DNA of 64,000 nt from Bradyrhizobiaceae bacterium (GTDB taxonomy: Bacteria; Pseudomonadota; Alphaproteobacteria; Rhizobiales; Xanthobacteraceae), in assembly GCA_020853885.1 (NCBI GenBank), contig JADYXZ010000019.1, positions 186,001 through 250,000 of the forward strand. The letters are read 5' to 3'. The notes beneath the pieces were generated by a model. The model was not told where the DNA came from, made no database searches, and saw only the letters and a list, made by a program, of their open reading frames with translations. A program made the translations under genes and the position numbers. Of this stretch, positions 55,798 through 64,000 are shown one piece after another; the stretch's first letter is position 1; each line of letters opens with the position of its first letter.

Positions 55798-56223
55798 ATG
55801 ACGAAATTCACCGACGAACAACGCAGAGCCATCGAAGAGAGACAGCGCCAGGAAGAAGAAACGCGCCTCGGCATCATCCGCAAGATCGTCGATCAGGTCG
55901 GCACGTGGAAGGAGTGCGAGAACCGCGCCTGCCGCCGCGTGCAGGGCTGCGCGGATCCGCGTGCCTGCCAGGAGAAACACTGGGAAGGAATTCGCGCGGT
56001 CTTCCAGCAGGAGATCTTTCCCGCGCTCGCGCGGCGCTATCCGACCGTGCAGTGGGGTGCGCCCGCGGGTGCGACGGAAGGGCAGCTTGAAGCCGCGATC
56101 GAAGCCGAGCGCGAGGAGGAAGCGCGGCGCGACGGCTGCCATGCCGACGCAAGAGAGAGCGCCCGCCGCCGCAAGAAAATCCGCGTGCAGCGCCAGCCGC
56201 TCTACGACCCGGGGGATGTGTAA
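55798..56223 (+). CDS. conserved hypothetical protein with Cys-rich segment
   Basis: A 141-residue protein starting MTKFTDEQRRAIEERQRQEE, behind AGGAGA. The N-terminal third is a charged helix; residues 37-61 carry four cysteines in WKECENRACRRVQGCADPRA and the following CQEKHW, spaced C-x4-C-x5-C-x5-C. This could bind zinc or an iron-sulfur cluster. The C-terminus is basic (RESARRRKKIRVQRQPLYDP). I recognise no family and no operon partners. A cytoplasmic location is likely, as there is no signal peptide or membrane segment. Confidence 0.65.
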   Translation: MTKFTDEQRRAIEERQRQEEETRLGIIRKIVDQVGTWKECENRACRRVQGCADPRACQEKHWEGIRAVFQQEIFPALARRYPTVQWGAPAGATEGQLEAAIEAEREEEARRDGCHADARESARRRKKIRVQRQPLYDPGDV

Positions 56224-56254
56224 GGTGTCGTCATTCCGCCCGCCTCTTTCTTCT

Positions 56255-56411
56255 CGTCATCACCGGGCCGCATCCGCCCGCGAGCGCCCAGCGGTCGCGG
56301 ATGCGAGTCCCGGTGATCCACGTCTTTGCTGCAATGAAGACGTGGATGGCCAGGTCTCGGCGCGGCGATCGCTCGCATTCGCTCGCGGGCCGCGCCGGCC
56401 CGGCCATGACG
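56255..56411. repeat. palindromic repeat, family D (copy 2)
   Basis: Close match to 47775-47940: starts cgtcatcaccgggccgcatc, contains gagtcccggtgatccacg and gacgtggatggcc, and ends cgccggcccggccatgacgg. It fills half of the 325-bp gap 56224-56548; the rest shows no gene and no clear promoter. Confidence 0.8.
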
Positions 56412-56548
56412 GCGAAAAAAGAGTTCCATCCCCACTGAATTCACATGCTCAATCGCAGAACCGTCCACACGCGACCCATCCGCCGCCACATTCCAAGGCC
56501 AACAGGGTGCAGTGCCGGGGGGCGCTGATTCGTGCGTGGAGAATCCGC

Positions 56549-57697
56549 ATGACCGCTCCCGTCAAATCCGGCGCTGCCCGCGCGCCGCATGCACCGGCCG
56601 AAGCCGCGAAACGCCGAAGCAAACCTCGTTCGCGCAAATCGACCGTGAGCGAGCGCGACCTCGCCATGCTCGAGTCCGAGCTCGCTCGCTTGCTGCAGGA
56701 CGAGCCCGCGCCGTCGCTTGCCGGCCCCGGCGGCGAGGACGAGCCGGCGCTCTCGCGCGCGATGGCGCCGCACATGGCGCCGGGCGGCCCGGCGGGAAAA
56801 CGCCTCGACGAATTTCTGCGCGACGTGAAACATCTCACCGGCGCGGAATCCGCGGCCGGCAACGACCGCGCGCGCAACACGCAGTTTCCGCAAGCCGCCG
56901 CCAACGATAGTGATCCCACGGCGCCCGAGCGCCTCGACTGGCGGACCCGCGCGCTCAGGCCGGAGCCCGTGCCCTGGATCGAGCGGCCGGAACGGGCGTC
57001 GCGGCTCATGCGCGCCACGCGTTTCGCCGCCGCGGTCTTCAGCGCGGTGGCGTTGATCGGCGTGGGCGCGCTGCTTGCCTTTCTCGCGATCAGCGGCGAG
57101 CGGCCGGCAACGTTGACCGCAAAGGATACGATGCAGGCCGTGCAGGCCACGCTGATCACGCTTGCGTCGCCCGAGCGCGACGATGCGCCGGCCGTCACCG
57201 GCTCGATCGGCGAGAAGCAGGACACGAGCCGCATTCCGTCCGACCTGCCCGCGCCCGCCCTCGGCGCCGGCTCGGTGCAACCCGTCAACGCGCAGACGCA
57301 GCCGCGGCCTGCCGAAGCGGCGCAATCCGCAGAGGCGCCGCTCGTCAAGCGTGTCGTCACCACGCGGATCCCCGTCGAGACGCTCGCATCCGAGGCCGCG
57401 CCTTCGCCGCAAGAACCCGCCGCGCAGGCTGAGACGGCCGTTGTCGCGGCCGTCGACAGCAGCGGCACGCCGGCGGAAGCGGCCCGGAACGCGGCCGTCG
57501 AGCAGGCCAAGCCGACGCGCAGCGCGGCAGTGACGATGCACGTCAACATGCGCGCCCGGCCGGCGAGCGACGCGGCCGTCGTTGCCGTGGTGCCCGAAGG
57601 GAAGCAGGTCGAGGTGAAGGACTGCGCGCAGTGGTGCCAGGTCGTCTATGAGGGCCGGCAGGGCTTCGTGTTCCGGAAGTTCGTCTCCGGCCAGTAG
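56549..57697 (+). CDS. membrane-anchored SH3-domain protein
   Basis: A 382-residue protein. The start at 56549 (MTAPVKSGAARAPHAPAEAA) is chosen because the longer frame reads through the family D repeat. Layout: a basic, disordered N-terminus; one membrane helix at about 152-175 (FAAAVFSAVALIGVGALLAF); a long low-complexity Ala/Pro/Glu linker; and a bacterial SH3-like domain at the C-terminus (VTMHVNMRARPASDAAVVAV with EVKDCAQWCQVVYEGRQGFV). SH3b domains often bind peptidoglycan, so the protein probably spans the inner membrane with its C-terminus in the periplasm. No partner gene is evident. Confidence 0.8.
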   Translation: MTAPVKSGAARAPHAPAEAAKRRSKPRSRKSTVSERDLAMLESELARLLQDEPAPSLAGPGGEDEPALSRAMAPHMAPGGPAGKRLDEFLRDVKHLTGAESAAGNDRARNTQFPQAAANDSDPTAPERLDWRTRALRPEPVPWIERPERASRLMRATRFAAAVFSAVALIGVGALLAFLAISGERPATLTAKDTMQAVQATLITLASPERDDAPAVTGSIGEKQDTSRIPSDLPAPALGAGSVQPVNAQTQPRPAEAAQSAEAPLVKRVVTTRIPVETLASEAAPSPQEPAAQAETAVVAAVDSSGTPAEAARNAAVEQAKPTRSAAVTMHVNMRARPASDAAVVAVVPEGKQVEVKDCAQWCQVVYEGRQGFVFRKFVSGQ

Positions 57698-57751
57698 CGG
57701 GCGTCGGGCAGGGAGGACCTACGCAACATTCAATTCCGCGCCCCCGTGCTC

Positions 57752-57888
57752 TAGGGTCGGATCGATCCATGTGGAATCGCTTTGCGATTCCACATGGATC
57801 GTGAATCCGACCCTATTCAATAGCTTAGGGTGCGATTCACGCTTCAGGTGGAAGCGCTCGCGCTTCCACCTGAAGCGATCGCACCCTA
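57752..57888. repeat. two adjacent palindromic repeats, family E
   Basis: The first, 57752-57815, has ends tagggtcggat/atccgaccct and a core atccatgtggaatcgc/gcgattccacatggat. The second, 57826-57888, has ends tagggtgcgat/atcgcaccct and a core gcttcaggtggaagcg/cgcttccacctgaagc. Both belong to the same class as the hairpin at 11983-12022 (shared words tagg, gattc). Confidence 0.82.
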
Positions 57889-57901
57889 GAGTGCGGGCGT
57901 C

Positions 57902-59596
57902 ATGCACCAGCCCGCGCAGACCTCCCCGAAGCCCCGCACCGGCGCGCGGCTCCTCGTCGATGCCCTGGCGGCCCACGGCCTCACCCGCGCCTTCGGCGTG
58001 CCGGGCGAGAGCTACCTCGCCGTGCTCGACGCCATGCTCCAGAGCCCGGTGGATTTCGTGGTCTGCCGCCAGGAGGGCGGGGCGGCGATGATGGCCGAAG
58101 CCGTCGGCAAGTTCACCGGCAGGCCCGGCGTCTGCTTCGTCACCCGCGGTCCCGGCGCCACCAACGCGAGCGCGGGCGTCCACGTCGCCCAGCAGGATTC
58201 CTCGCCCATGCTCCTGTTCGTGGGGCAGGTGGCGCGCGGCTTCCGCGGCCGCGAGGCGTTTCAGGAAGTGGATCACGAGAAGTTCTTCGCGCCGCTCGCC
58301 AAATGGGCGGTGGAGATCGACGACCCCGCCCGCATTCCGGAGATCGTCGCCCGCGCCGTGCGCATCGCGACGCAGGGCCGCCCCGGCCCGGTGGTGATCG
58401 CGCTCCCCGAAGACATGCTGACGGAAGAGGCCATCGCCCCCGACGTCCCCCCGGTCGAGTCGGCGGAAACCTGGCCTGCGCTGGCCGACATGATGCGCAT
58501 GCAGAAGATGCTGCACGCCGCCGAGCGCCCGCTTGTCGTGGTCGGCGGCAGCCGCTGGTCGGAGAAGGCGGTCGCTTCGCTCAAGCGTTTCGCCGAGCGT
58601 TTCGATCTGCCGGTCGCGGCGAGCTTCCGCCGGCAGATGCTCTTTCCCGGCGATCATGATTGCTACGCGGGCGAGCTCGCGCTCGGCCCGAATCCGAAGC
58701 TGATCACGCGCGTGAAGCAGGCCGACCTCGTGCTCCTGTTCAACGCCCGCCTCGGCGAGATCCCGAGCCAGGGCTACACGCTCCTCGGCATCCCCGATCC
58801 GGGCGTCCCGCTCGTGCACGTCCACGCGGAAGCCGCCGAGCTCGGCCGCGTCTATCAGCCGGCGCTTGCGATCCACGCGAGCCCGAATGCATTTGCCGCA
58901 TCGCTCGAAGGCGTCGAGCCGCCGCGCGAGATCAAGTGGCGCGAATGGCGCAAGGCCGCCCGCGCCGACTATCTTGCCTGGTCCGAGGAAATCCCGCCCA
59001 ATGCGGGCGACGTGCAGATGGGCACGATCATGCGCTTCCTGCGCGCGAAGTTGCCGAAGGACGCGATCCTCTGCAACGGTGCCGGCAACTTCTCCATCTG
59101 GCTGCACCGCTTCTATCGCTACCCGCAATACGCGACGCAGCTCGCGCCCGTCTCCGGCTCGATGGGCTACGGCGTACCGGCGGCGATCGCGGCAAAGCGC
59201 ATCGCGCCCGAGCGCACGGTGGTGGCGCTCGCGGGCGACGGCGATTTCCTCATGACAGGGCAGGAACTGGCGACCGCCGTGCAATACGGCATCGCAGTGA
59301 AGATCATCGTGATCGACAACGGCACCTACGGCACCATCCGCATGCACCAGGAGCGCCACTATCCCGGCCGTGTCTTCGGCACGGACCTGCGCAACCCGGA
59401 TTTCGCGGCGATGGCGCGCGCCTACGGCGCGGAAGGTTTTTCAGTGCGGAAGGATTCGGAGGTGCTGCCGGCGCTGGAGGCGGCGCTCGCTGCGGAGGGG
59501 CCCGCGCTCGTGCACGTGAAGCTCGACCCCGAGGCCATCACGCCGACGACAATGCTGTCGGAAATTCGCGCCCGCGCAATCAAGAGCGGGCGCTAA
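57902..59596 (+). CDS. thiamine pyrophosphate-dependent enzyme, acetolactate synthase-like
   Basis: A 564-residue TPP enzyme with the three-domain acetohydroxyacid synthase layout. The proton-relay Glu58 is in VVCRQEGGAAMMAEAVGKFT; the N-terminal domain starts GARLLVDALAAHGLTRAFGV. The TPP/Mg motif is AGDGDFLMTGQELATAV with IIVIDNGTYGTI (GDG-x-N), at about residues 445-475. Biosynthetic AHAS (ilvB) normally has an ilvH partner; none is here, so this is more likely one of the IlvB-like decarboxylases or ligases of unknown substrate. Its ATG follows the family E repeats by 13 bp. Confidence 0.82.
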   Translation: MHQPAQTSPKPRTGARLLVDALAAHGLTRAFGVPGESYLAVLDAMLQSPVDFVVCRQEGGAAMMAEAVGKFTGRPGVCFVTRGPGATNASAGVHVAQQDSSPMLLFVGQVARGFRGREAFQEVDHEKFFAPLAKWAVEIDDPARIPEIVARAVRIATQGRPGPVVIALPEDMLTEEAIAPDVPPVESAETWPALADMMRMQKMLHAAERPLVVVGGSRWSEKAVASLKRFAERFDLPVAASFRRQMLFPGDHDCYAGELALGPNPKLITRVKQADLVLLFNARLGEIPSQGYTLLGIPDPGVPLVHVHAEAAELGRVYQPALAIHASPNAFAASLEGVEPPREIKWREWRKAARADYLAWSEEIPPNAGDVQMGTIMRFLRAKLPKDAILCNGAGNFSIWLHRFYRYPQYATQLAPVSGSMGYGVPAAIAAKRIAPERTVVALAGDGDFLMTGQELATAVQYGIAVKIIVIDNGTYGTIRMHQERHYPGRVFGTDLRNPDFAAMARAYGAEGFSVRKDSEVLPALEAALAAEGPALVHVKLDPEAITPTTMLSEIRARAIKSGR

Positions 59597-59598
59597 TA

Positions 59599-59814
59599 TC
59601 AGCGGCCGGCGCGGCCGGTGGCGATCGCCTGCGGCAGCTCTTCGCGGGTCAGCCCGCGTGCGGCGAGTGCGGCGTCGGAAAGGCGCGAAAGCTCCTCGTA
59701 GCGGCTCGCCATCTGGTGCCCCTCGCGGATGCCTTCGGCGACATCGGAGAGGAACTTGACGGCAGCGGCGAACCAGGGAGCGCTGGTCTTGCGGGTGAGG
59801 GTAATAGCGGTCAT
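59599..59814 (-). CDS. DUF1127 protein
   Basis: A 71-residue protein starting at 59814 (MTAITLTRKTSAPWFAAAVK). The C-terminal half has the DUF1127 pattern RYEELSRLSDAALAARGLTR. Such short proteins are common in alphaproteobacteria; studied members in Agrobacterium and Rhodobacter affect phosphate/RNA turnover, but a function cannot be assigned here. It is convergent with the TPP enzyme gene, 2 bp apart. Upstream, the 187 bp to the tRNA is AT-rich (for example cgatataatgctgg) and may hold its promoter. Confidence 0.8.
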   Translation of the reverse strand: MTAITLTRKTSAPWFAAAVKFLSDVAEGIREGHQMASRYEELSRLSDAALAARGLTREELPQAIATGRAGR

Positions 59815-60001
59815 TGGGGGCACCTCGGAACTTGGTCGACTGCGATATAATGCTGGTATTCCAACATAAAAATAGACACTTACCGCATAGCAGAAATGAT
59901 TATATTGCATGACAATATGAGAGCGGATTCAATGGCTTGCTTACCCTGCGCGCTTCCGCGCGGCGGCAATGCCCGAACCGAATGCTGCCGTACGAAAGGT
60001 T

Positions 60002-60075
60002 TGGCTGGGGGACTAGGATTCGAACCTAGATTAACGGAGTCAGAGTCCGCTGTTCTACCGTTGAACTATCCCCCA
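60002..60075 (-). tRNA. tRNA-Gln (anticodon CTG)
   Basis: On the minus strand, a 74-nt cloverleaf with encoded CCA: acceptor arms TGGGGGA and TCCCCCA, discriminator G, D-arm AGTTCAACGGTAGAAC, anticodon arm GCGGA-CTCTGAC-TCCGT with U33 and anticodon CTG (Gln, codon CAG), and T-arm ctaggTTCGAATcctag. No integrated element adjoins its 3' end at 60002. Confidence 0.93.
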
Positions 60076-60248
60076 TCCGGGGTCGCGGCCTGGCGCATTG
60101 CGCGCCGTGCGGCGCCGTTCGGTTTCGTAAGTAAACGAGCCCCTTGCGGGACGCAAGGGCGCGCGGCCGCTGGAGCCTCGTTGAGAGCGCGGTTCAACCG
60201 TGCAGGCCGTTCCTCTAGACTGACCTGAGCCGCAGGGGAAACCGGCCG

Positions 60249-62279
60249 ATGCAGCGTACCGCGGGCAGCCCTTCGATCGACCGGTCGCACATCGCGCCGG
60301 TCACGACGCGAGAAGAGCTGATCTATCTTCTCTCGCACGCCTGCGAGCTCGAGCATGGCGTCGCCTGCATCTACCTGTTCGCTTCCTATTCGCTGAAGAG
60401 CGATGCGGGCGAGGGTGGCATGACGCCCGCGCAAGCGGAGATGGTCAGACGCTGGAAGCGCCGGCTTGTCGCCGTCGGCGTCGAGGAGATGCTTCATCTC
60501 GCGCAGCTCACCAATGTGCTGACCGCGATCGGCGGCGCCCCGCATTTCCGCCGCACGAATTTCCCGGTCCCGCGCTCGGCGCTCCCTATCAACGATCACA
60601 TGACGCTTGCGCCGTTCTCGATCGAATCGATCGAGCGCTTCATGGCGATCGAGATGCCGGAGCCGGGATTGCTGTCGCCGGAGGAGCAGGCGGAGGCCGA
60701 CGCGGTCGCCGCGCGCGTGCGCGAGCGGAGCGGCCGGCGCGGCCCGACCGAGCTGCGCGTCGATCCGCAGACGGCCGCCGGCTGCGAGCCCTTCGACATC
60801 GATTTCACGACGCAGGGCGAATTCTACCACAAGATCATGAGCGGCATTGCCTGCATTCCGGAGGATGAGCTTTTCATCGGCCCGCCGGAAGCGCAGGCGA
60901 ATGCACGCTTCGTCGATTTCGAGAGCAAGCTTGTCGCCGTGACCGACCGAAAGTCGGCGCTCGCCGCGATCCAGATGGTGATCGAGCAGGGCGAGGCGCC
61001 GACCGCCGCGCACTCCGACGCGCATTTCTGGGTCTTCCGGTCGATCTGGCGCGAGTATCGCGAGGCATTGGAGCAGGCGAAAGCAAGCGGCTCGGAGTTC
61101 AATCCCGTGCGGCCCGTCGCCCCCAATCCGATGACGCGCTTCTATGACGACACGACGGGCGGCACGCTGATTTCCGATCCGCTCACGCATCAGGTCGCCG
61201 ATCTCTTCAACGGCGCCTATGACACGATGCTGCTCATGCTCCTGCGCTTCTTCGCGCATACCGACGAGAGCGAAACGGAGCTGGAGAAACTTGCGCGCGG
61301 AACGCTCCGCCTGATGACGAACGTGACGCGACCGCTCGGCGAGGCGCTGGCAAAGATGCCGGTCGGCCACGAGCCGCGCCACCAAGGGAAAACGGCGGGC
61401 GCGGGCTTCGGCTACAACCGCGATATTCACCTCCTGCCGCACAAGCGCTCCGCGTGGATATTCTTCGGCGAGCGGCTGCACGAGCTGGCGTCGGTTGCGA
61501 CCAAGCTTCGCGCGGGCGACGGCAAGCGTCTGCCGCCAGAAGTGGAGGAGGCGGCCGCCGGCCTGCAGGCGCTCGCGCTCGAGTTCGCCCCCCGCGACAA
61601 GCGCTGGAACGCCGGCGCCGAGCTCGCCGAATTCCGCGCACTGGAAAAGGAAGCGCGCGCGGAGATCAAGCCATCGCAGCATGGCCCGTTTCTCGTTACC
61701 AATGTCGACGCGTTCTTCAATTCGAAGGGCGAGAAGCTGCCGACGAGCCCGGAGATGGCCCTTTGCCGTTGCGGCCAGTCGGCCAGCAAGCCCTTCTGCG
61801 ACGGCACGCACGCGCGCGTCGGTTTCAGCAGCCACCGCGACCCGACGCACACGCCGGACGGCGTCGTCGATTATGCGGGCGCCAACATCGTCGTGCACTT
61901 CAACAAGCTGCAGTGCTCGGCGGCGGAAGAGTGCGCCCGCGCTCTGCCGGAGGTCTTTCGGCACGGCGAGAAGCCGTGGATCCGGCCCGATCGCGCCGAC
62001 TCAGAAAAGCTGGTCGAAGTGATCCGCCGCTGCCCGTCCGGCGCGCTGCGCTACAGCTACAAGGGCGAAACCGGCCCAGCGCACAACGATCCGCCGAGCG
62101 TCCGCATCCGCAAGAACGGCCCTTACGAAGTGCGAGGCTCCATCCCGCTGCGCGCTTCGAGTTGGAGCGTGGGCGCGACCCGCGAAAATTATGCCCTCTG
62201 CCGCTGCGGCGCCTCGAAGAACAAACCCTTCTGCGACGGCTCGCATTGGCGGGTGAAATTCAAGGACGATGTGAACTGA
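60249..62279 (+). CDS. ferritin-like / dual CDGSH iron-sulfur protein
   Basis: A 676-residue multidomain protein. Residues 1-260 or so are a ferritin-like diiron domain with two ExxH pairs (SHACELEHGVACIYLF; VEEMLHLAQLTNVLTAIGG), similar to the VioB/iminophenyl-pyruvate dimer synthase type. A middle region of unknown fold follows. The C-terminus holds a CDGSH [2Fe-2S] domain (CRCGQSASKPFCDGTH, about 503-530), a divergent [4Fe-4S] monocluster ferredoxin (FNKLQCSAAEECARALPEVF and RRCPSGALRYSYKG, about 540-610) and a second CDGSH domain (CRCGASKNKPFCDGSH, about 647-674). It looks like a redox enzyme with built-in electron transfer. The reaction is unknown. Confidence 0.85.
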   Translation: MQRTAGSPSIDRSHIAPVTTREELIYLLSHACELEHGVACIYLFASYSLKSDAGEGGMTPAQAEMVRRWKRRLVAVGVEEMLHLAQLTNVLTAIGGAPHFRRTNFPVPRSALPINDHMTLAPFSIESIERFMAIEMPEPGLLSPEEQAEADAVAARVRERSGRRGPTELRVDPQTAAGCEPFDIDFTTQGEFYHKIMSGIACIPEDELFIGPPEAQANARFVDFESKLVAVTDRKSALAAIQMVIEQGEAPTAAHSDAHFWVFRSIWREYREALEQAKASGSEFNPVRPVAPNPMTRFYDDTTGGTLISDPLTHQVADLFNGAYDTMLLMLLRFFAHTDESETELEKLARGTLRLMTNVTRPLGEALAKMPVGHEPRHQGKTAGAGFGYNRDIHLLPHKRSAWIFFGERLHELASVATKLRAGDGKRLPPEVEEAAAGLQALALEFAPRDKRWNAGAELAEFRALEKEARAEIKPSQHGPFLVTNVDAFFNSKGEKLPTSPEMALCRCGQSASKPFCDGTHARVGFSSHRDPTHTPDGVVDYAGANIVVHFNKLQCSAAEECARALPEVFRHGEKPWIRPDRADSEKLVEVIRRCPSGALRYSYKGETGPAHNDPPSVRIRKNGPYEVRGSIPLRASSWSVGATRENYALCRCGASKNKPFCDGSHWRVKFKDDVN

Positions 62280-62330
62280 CGGCACCGCATCGCATCTGCT
62301 TCGGTTTGGAGCGATCCCGAGGAGACGCAG

Positions 62331-63944
62331 ATGGCCTCTTTCGCCAAGCCGCCCTGCGACGCCGGCGTCATCCGCGCAACGCCGCACGTTGCGCCGGCGG
62401 AAGCGCAGGCGGCGCCGTGGATCCTCGCCGCCACCATCCTCGGCTCCGGCATGGTGTTCGTCGACGGCACGGTGGTGAACGTGGCGTTGCCCGCGCTCCA
62501 GCGCGATCTCGGCGCGACATTGGCGGAAGTGCAGTGGGTGATCGAATCCTTCGCGCTCTTTCTTGCAGCGTTGCTGCTTGCCGCCGGTGCGGCGGGCGAC
62601 CGCTTCGGCCGGCGGCGCGTTTTTTCGCTCGGCACGATCATCTTCGCGCTTGCTTCGGTCTGGTGCGGCATCGCCCGGAATCCGCTCGAGCTAATTATCG
62701 CCCGCGCCTTGCAGGGCATCGGCGGCGCGCTGCTCGTGCCGAACAGTCTCGCCATCATCAGCGCCTCGTTCGACGACCGCGAGCGCGGGAAGGCAATCGG
62801 CACCTGGTCCGGCGCGACCGCGATCACCGCCGCGATCGGCCCGGTGCTCGGCGGCTGGCTGATCGACGAGGTGTCATGGCGCGCCGTGTTCTTTTTGAAC
62901 ATTCCGCTCGCCGCCGCCGTGCTCGCCATCGCCTGGTGGCACGTTCCTGAAAGCCGCAATGATGAGGAACATGGCGGCCTCGACTGGCCGGGCGCCGCGC
63001 TCGCGACGTTGGGGCTCGGCGGCCTCGTCTATGGGCTGATCGAGGCGCCGCAGCGCGGATGGGAAAGCCCGGACATCGTTGCAACGCTCGCGTTCGGGGT
63101 ATTGGCGCTCGTCGCGTTCGTCTATGCCGAGAAGCGTCACCGCAGCCCGATGCTGCCGCTCAGGCTCTTTCGCTTGCGCACCTTCAGCGGCGCCAACCTG
63201 CTCACGTTCTTTCTTTACGGCGCGCTCGGCGGCGGGCTCTTCTTCGTGCCGCTCAATCTCATCCAGGTGCAAGGCTATTCGGCCACCGCCGCGGGCGCCG
63301 CGCTCCTACCATTCATTCTGCTTGTGTTTCTGCTGTCGCGCTGGGCCGGCGGCCTCGTCGATACCTACGGCAATCGCCTGCCGCTCGTGGTCGGCCCGTT
63401 GATCGCGGGGCTCGGCTACGCGCTGTTCGCCGTGCCCTCGGTCGGCGGCAGCTATTGGACGACGTTCTTTCCCGGCGCGTTCGTGCTCGGCCTCGGCATG
63501 GCGGTCAGCGTCGCGCCGCTCACGACGACGGTGATGAGCTCGGTCGAGTCCGCCTTTGCGGGCACCGCCTCGGGCATCAACAACGCCGCCTCGCGCGTGG
63601 CGGCGCTCCTCGCCGTCGCGCTGTTCGGCGCCATCATGACGCCAGTCTTCAATTTCAGCCTCGACCGCGCGCTCGCGGGATTGAGCCTGCCGCCGTCGGT
63701 GCTGGAGGTAATTCAGGCGCAGCGCGACAAGCTCGCCGCTATCGAATTGCCGGTGCAGCTCGATGCCGCTGCACGTTCATTGGCGAGCGAAGCGATCGCT
63801 AATGCTTTCGTCTCAGGCTTCCGCTGGATCATGGCGATCTCGGCGCTTTGCTGTGTCGCGAGCGCCATGGTCGCCTGGCTCATGATCGACGGCGGAAAGC
63901 CGGCGCGGTCAGGAAAATCAGATAAAGCTTCACGTCCTCGCTGA
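62331..63944 (+). CDS. MFS transporter, DHA2 family (EmrB/QacA-like)
   Basis: A 537-residue, 14-helix drug:proton antiporter of the DHA2 group. Motif D1 is VFVDGTVVNVALPALQRDLG; motif A between helices 2 and 3 is AAGDRFGRRRVFSLGTIIFA; motif C lies near SGATAITAAIGPVLGGWLID. GAGG is present ahead of the ATG at 62331. It starts 51 bp after the ferritin-CDGSH gene on the same strand, so the two may be cotranscribed, which would fit export of the product of that enzyme. This is inference. No EmrA-type adaptor gene is visible. Confidence 0.87.
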   Translation: MASFAKPPCDAGVIRATPHVAPAEAQAAPWILAATILGSGMVFVDGTVVNVALPALQRDLGATLAEVQWVIESFALFLAALLLAAGAAGDRFGRRRVFSLGTIIFALASVWCGIARNPLELIIARALQGIGGALLVPNSLAIISASFDDRERGKAIGTWSGATAITAAIGPVLGGWLIDEVSWRAVFFLNIPLAAAVLAIAWWHVPESRNDEEHGGLDWPGAALATLGLGGLVYGLIEAPQRGWESPDIVATLAFGVLALVAFVYAEKRHRSPMLPLRLFRLRTFSGANLLTFFLYGALGGGLFFVPLNLIQVQGYSATAAGAALLPFILLVFLLSRWAGGLVDTYGNRLPLVVGPLIAGLGYALFAVPSVGGSYWTTFFPGAFVLGLGMAVSVAPLTTTVMSSVESAFAGTASGINNAASRVAALLAVALFGAIMTPVFNFSLDRALAGLSLPPSVLEVIQAQRDKLAAIELPVQLDAAARSLASEAIANAFVSGFRWIMAISALCCVASAMVAWLMIDGGKPARSGKSDKASRPR

Positions 63945-64000
63945 GGCCGCGCGGCGGGGGTGCGAACGCGCCTTGTCGACGAACGGTTAAGCATGCGCCC

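Noticed and set aside
55410..56090. A 226-residue plus-strand frame upstream of and overlapping the Cys-rich gene.
   Set aside because: Its first part translates the structured repeat region and its second part is out of frame with the better-supported 55798-56223 gene, which has its own ribosome site.
60002..60075. tRNA-Gln as an attachment site for an island.
   Set aside because: No integrase gene, no direct repeat of the tRNA 3' end and no composition change were seen next to it.

Overview
The window looks like chromosomal DNA of a GC-rich alphaproteobacterium of the order Hyphomicrobiales (Rhizobiales), in the Bradyrhizobium/Xanthobacteraceae neighbourhood. The grounds are an AcpXL cluster for the very-long-chain fatty acid of lipid A, a DUF1127 protein, a fused UraD-UraH uricolytic enzyme, a urt-ure urea supercluster, and several families of GC-rich palindromic repeats of the kind that litter these genomes. 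No organism name can be proven from the sequence alone.

Layout. 1-3868 (minus strand): acpXL, fabZ, two ketoacyl-synthase genes and a truncated zinc dehydrogenase, the lipid A long-chain acyl cluster. 4252-11354: a six-gene membrane complex resembling hydrogenase-4/complex I (hyfB, C, E, F, G, I order), whose large subunit lacks the nickel-iron cysteines, so it is probably an energy-converting-hydrogenase-related (Ehr) complex and not a hydrogenase. 11385-13689: copper chaperone, OsmC-type peroxidase, aminotransferase. 13698-17558: three related secreted lytic transglycosylases around a HupE/UreJ nickel permease gene. 17751-29948: a sigma-54-type promoter followed by urtABCDE (urea ABC importer), ureD, a fused ureAB, a GFA protein, an AbrB-like protein, ureC, ureE, ureF and ureG. 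Import, hydrolysis and nickel loading of urease sit in one directional block, with palindromic repeats in many of its gaps. 30119-34456: an RND efflux pair. 34482-41118: a TPR protein, a secreted FecR-domain protein, and a divergent 1660-residue RTX adhesin that itself begins with a FecR-like domain. 41155-44256: phosphatase, SAF-domain oxidoreductase, UraD-UraH. 44257-46317: an inserted FkbM/GSCFA pair bounded by a duplicate of the uraH 3' end. 46550-51697: glutaryl-CoA dehydrogenase, FAD oxidoreductase, RidA-like protein and an ABC-2 exporter. 51818-55368: a methyltransferase gene with an IS1595-family element upstream of it. The element is complete: 25-bp inverted repeats, 8-bp target duplication, transposase and passenger genes. 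55798-64000: a Cys-rich small protein, an SH3-domain membrane protein, a TPP enzyme, a DUF1127 protein, tRNA-Gln, a ferritin-like/CDGSH iron-sulfur protein and an MFS exporter.

Nitrogen salvage is the main theme. Uricolysis (uraD-uraH) leads through allantoin towards urea, and the urt-ure block imports and splits urea under a promoter that matches sigma-54/nitrogen control. HupE/UreJ may feed nickel to UreE/UreG.

The most unusual items are the IS1595 element with a HEPN-like passenger, the gene pair bounded by a duplicated uraH tail, the Ehr complex, the FecR/adhesin divergent pair and the ferritin-CDGSH fusion. All calls come from reading the sequence; no database search was run.
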